Assembly: GCA_017646185.1 (NCBI GenBank)
Contig: JAGCNA010000096.1
Span: 1 to 14,756, forward strand
DNA from: Clostridia bacterium
GTDB lineage: Bacteria > Bacillota > Clostridia > Oscillospirales > CAG-382
Direction of reading: 5' to 3'
DNA length: 14,756 bases
Shown: positions 12,375 through 14,756 of the stretch, in pieces
Layout of the letters: every line of letters begins with the position of its first letter
How positions within the stretch are numbered: position 1 is the stretch's first letter
Program-made: the position numbers and the translations under genes
Notes under the pieces: model-generated
Database searches by the model: none
The model's input: the letters and a program-made list of their open reading frames with translations, nothing else
Told to the model about the DNA's origin: nothing

Positions 12375-14164
12375 AACGGTTAAAAGCATTTTTACTTTCT
12401 ATGGATAACAACACCACAACCTATAAAGAAATGTACGAGGGCAGGATAATCGTCCCGTCGGGTTCTTACGGCAACCCCACTTCCGAGCCCATTGTTGAAT
12501 CCGACCCGACCTATTGGTACGGAGATATTTCCGTGCTGATCGAAACCACTCACAAAAATGCCAAGGATATGCCTACTCTCACCTTTGCCATTCCCGCTTG
12601 CAGGCTGGGAATAACAGAGCCTTCCGTTGCGGCGGCAGACTGTTGCTTAAGAGCCCTTGCTCCTTATATAGACGGACTTAACGCAGAGATATACAACCGC
12701 TCCCGTCCCGATAAGGAAAACGGCAGGTATTATCTTTACAAGCCGGGCGGGGAAGTGCTGCTCCGTAATACAGCGTATTTTTCGGTATGTCCCCAAAAGG
12801 ATTACGAAAACGGCGGCGGAGCGACTATATATTTATTGCACGATGACGTTGACCGTCCCCCGATTTTGTGTCTGTGTATCAAAATGCAGGTTCAGCTCCC
12901 CGCAAGAAAGATACGCAAAACAATTCAGATGCTGTGCAGAGATCTGCCGGACGCCATAGAGCGCTTCGTGCTGGAGTTCAATAAAGGTCAGTTGGACACG
13001 GCACTCACGCTGGCAGAAAAACAGCAAAAAATACGGGCATTTCTTAAAAACAGCCCGTACTGCGCTTTTATTGCCGACGGAAGTATTTTGCCCCGCTCCA
13101 AGGGCACGGAATATCCTATGTATGGCGCTGTGCCCTTTGTGTCCCCGCCCGATGACCGTATAGAGATTTGCGGTGTGCGCGGTATGGGCATAAAAAGGGG
13201 AGTCACCGTTATTACGGGCGGGGGATATTCGGGTAAATCCACATTGCTTGATGGGATTTCCGCAGGTATTTACGACCACGTTTACGGGGACGGAAGAGAG
13301 CTTTGTATTACCGACGATACCGCAGTCACCGTATCTGCAGAGGACGGGCGGTGCGTACATCACGTCAATATCTCCCCCTTTATAAAATGGATACCAGGCG
13401 GAGATACTTCGGATTTTTCTACCCAGAGAGCTTCAGGCTCCACGTCTCAGGCGGCGAATATTATGGAAGCTGTATACGGCGGTTCGAGGCTTATCCTTAT
13501 AGACGAAGACCGAAGCGCCACCAACTTTATGATACGGGACGGAATGATGAAGGAGCTTATAGCCAAAGAGCCTATCACTCCCTTTACCGACCGAGTTTGC
13601 CAGCTTTACGAGGAAAAGGGAGTTTCCACCATACTCGTTATCGGGGGAAGCGGAGAGTATCTTTCGGTAGCCCACAAAGTCTATATGCTGGAGGATTATA
13701 CGGTTTATGACGTAACCGAAAAAGCAAAAAATGTTAGTGCGGCTATTCCTGCGGTATGTCCGGATACGGCAGATTGGTCCCAAACCCGCACTCTGCTTTC
13801 CCGCGGTTTTTCTTCATATCCTCAAGGTACGGGTACCGAAACCTTGTCTGTTTCGGATATGGGAATTATCTTTATGGGGGATGAAAAGATAGATATTCGT
13901 GCTTTGCATAATATCGTCAGCGTTGCCCAGATGGACGCATTGGGATTTATGCTCAGGCGTATTGCGGTTACGGGAAATTCCCCGTATATAGATTTGGAAA
14001 AGGTTATAAACGAGCTTTATTACACCATCGGCGCAGAAGGATTGGATAGTATATATACCGCTTTTTTCACCACCTGCCGCCGCTTTCTTGATCTGCCCCG
14101 CAAGCAGGAGCTTATGGCGGCAATAAACCGAATGCGTCATATCTGCTTTACCAAAGGCAGATAA
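12371..14164 (+). CDS. ABC-class predicted ATPase (COG3044 / PF09818 type)
   Basis: A 597-aa soluble P-loop ATPase of the conserved 'predicted ATPase of the ABC class' family. The ATPase core shows Walker A GGGYSGKST (283-291), a signature-like stretch ASGSTSQAANIMEAV (354-368), Walker B RLILIDED (373-380), and ILVIGGSGEYLSVAHKVYML (421-440) with a histidine in the position of the ABC H-loop. Residues 1-230 are the family's N-terminal domain; the C-terminal part (about 455-597) is helical. No membrane segment is present, so it is not a transporter subunit by itself. The biological function of the family is not established. The start is TTG with GGAGG 8 nt upstream, and it overlaps the stop of a putative 13-codon ORF. 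A 5' leader with two terminators lies between its likely promoter and the gene, suggesting regulated read-through. A strong terminator follows. Confidence 0.87.
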   Translation: MKRLKAFLLSMDNNTTTYKEMYEGRIIVPSGSYGNPTSEPIVESDPTYWYGDISVLIETTHKNAKDMPTLTFAIPACRLGITEPSVAAADCCLRALAPYIDGLNAEIYNRSRPDKENGRYYLYKPGGEVLLRNTAYFSVCPQKDYENGGGATIYLLHDDVDRPPILCLCIKMQVQLPARKIRKTIQMLCRDLPDAIERFVLEFNKGQLDTALTLAEKQQKIRAFLKNSPYCAFIADGSILPRSKGTEYPMYGAVPFVSPPDDRIEICGVRGMGIKRGVTVITGGGYSGKSTLLDGISAGIYDHVYGDGRELCITDDTAVTVSAEDGRCVHHVNISPFIKWIPGGDTSDFSTQRASGSTSQAANIMEAVYGGSRLILIDEDRSATNFMIRDGMMKELIAKEPITPFTDRVCQLYEEKGVSTILVIGGSGEYLSVAHKVYMLEDYTVYDVTEKAKNVSAAIPAVCPDTADWSQTRTLLSRGFSSYPQGTGTETLSVSDMGIIFMGDEKIDIRALHNIVSVAQMDALGFMLRRIAVTGNSPYIDLEKVINELYYTIGAEGLDSIYTAFFTTCRRFLDLPRKQELMAAINRMRHICFTKGR

Positions 14165-14175
14165 AACTGTTTTAA

Positions 14176-14210
14176 AAGAGCACGGCGAAAACCGTGCTCT
14201 TATTCTTTTT
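14176..14210 (+). terminator. Intrinsic terminator after the ABC-class ATPase gene
   Basis: A perfect 10-bp stem, AAGAGCACGG (14176-14185) with CCGTGCTCTT (14192-14201), loop CGAAAA, followed by ATTCTTTTT. Confidence 0.88.
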
Positions 14211-14244
14211 CGTATAAAAAATATCGAAAAACGATAAATTGCTA

Positions 14245-14273
14245 TTGACAAACGAGATGTAATGTGATATTCT
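14245..14273 (+). promoter_or_regulatory. Sigma-A promoter for the last lipoprotein gene
   Basis: TTGACA (14245-14250), 17 bp, TATTCT (14268-14273). The expected start is near 14280, about 30 nt before the ATG. Confidence 0.65.
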
Positions 14274-14310
14274 GCGATTGGAAAAATAATACTGAATTTG
14301 AGGTGAGGTA

Positions 14311-14756
14311 ATGAAGAAAACGTTTGTATGCGCAATTATGCTTTATGCGTTGTTTTTATTTGGTTGCAATTCCATGGTTAATATTGACACCGAAAACGCA
14401 GGGAACGGCGCTCCGTCATACGACGAAAGCAATGAGCAATCTGTGGTAAATGATGTTTCCGAACCCGTTTTTTCGGATGTAAGCGAGGAATCGGATACAC
14501 CGTCAGAGGAAAGCAGTGCGGATGATAGCAGTGTAGATGATAGCGTAACTGCGGATTTTGACTGTCTGTATCTTCTTTCCGAAGGCACATCCACAAAGGT
14601 GGAGGTCACCCGTTGCGATATAAACATAGCGGGCTACGGTGAGTATTCAGTGGAGAATCCCGGCGTAGTGTATTGCGAGCCGCAAAACGGTGACGGGGCG
14701 TATCTGATAAGCCTCAACGTAGAGGCGGATTCCGTAACTGTTCTTTCTTGGGATGC
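14311..14756 (+). CDS. Partial lipoprotein, runs off the window
   Basis: An open frame of 148 complete codons with no stop before the window end. It starts MKKTFVCAIMLYALFLFGC, a lipoprotein signal peptide with lipobox LFGC (C19). AGGTGAGG lies just upstream of the ATG. A Ser/Asp/Glu-rich linker (about residues 25-83, with repeats like ADDSS and VDDS) is followed by a beta-rich region from DFDCLYLLSEGT. It resembles in design the lipoproteins at 3346 and 4817, with an anchored linker and then an extracellular domain. The function cannot be assigned because the main domain lies outside the window. Confidence 0.8.
   Translation, partial: MKKTFVCAIMLYALFLFGCNSMVNIDTENAGNGAPSYDESNEQSVVNDVSEPVFSDVSEESDTPSEESSADDSSVDDSVTADFDCLYLLSEGTSTKVEVTRCDINIAGYGEYSVENPGVVYCEPQNGDGAYLISLNVEADSVTVLSWD

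Overview
The window comes from a low-to-moderate GC, anaerobic, endospore-forming Firmicute, most likely a gut-type member of the Clostridia. The evidence is a spoIIGA-sigE pair, near-consensus sigma-A promoters with 17-bp spacers, strong GGAGG-type ribosome binding sites, several lipoproteins with Ser/Asp/Glu/Pro-rich linkers, and a ferredoxin-rich metallochaperone operon. There is no tRNA, rRNA, CRISPR array, insertion sequence or prophage gene. All family names are from reading the sequence; no database search was run.

Layout. (1) 37-2425, minus strand: spoIIGA and sigE, then a NYN-domain RNase-like gene with its own promoter. spoIIGA cuts the pro-sequence from sigma-E in the mother cell. 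(2) 2525-3289, plus strand, divergent from spoIIGA: a 57-aa membrane-anchored small protein and a short M50 membrane protease resembling SpoIVFB. (3) 3346-6679, plus: two lipoprotein genes in one transcription unit, an AlgX/AlgJ/DHHW-like SGNH protein and a DUF4434-like TIM-barrel protein with a discoidin-like domain. They look like a surface glycan module. (4) 6807-7951, plus: a MarR regulator overlapping a YhhN-family (lysoplasmalogenase-like) membrane protein. (5) 8056-10008, plus: a compact operon of a HypA-like protein without its zinc ribbon, a cysteine-rich 4Fe-4S protein and HypB, with no hydrogenase or other hyp gene in the window. (6) 10086-11903, minus: a peptide-type ABC substrate-binding lipoprotein without adjacent permease genes. 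(7) 11961-12370: a 5' leader or small-RNA region with a promoter, self-complementary sequence, two possible micro-ORFs and two tandem intrinsic terminators, before a COG3044-type ABC-class ATPase (12371-14164). (8) 14311-end: the start of another lipoprotein, cut by the window edge.

The two most unusual elements are the zinc-ribbon-less hypA / FeS protein / hypB operon and the leader in front of the ABC-class ATPase. The sporulation block is also notable. It has a spoIIG-like promoter with a 21-bp spacer, a divergent SpoIVFB-like protease paired with an unrecognised small membrane protein, and no sigG next to sigE.
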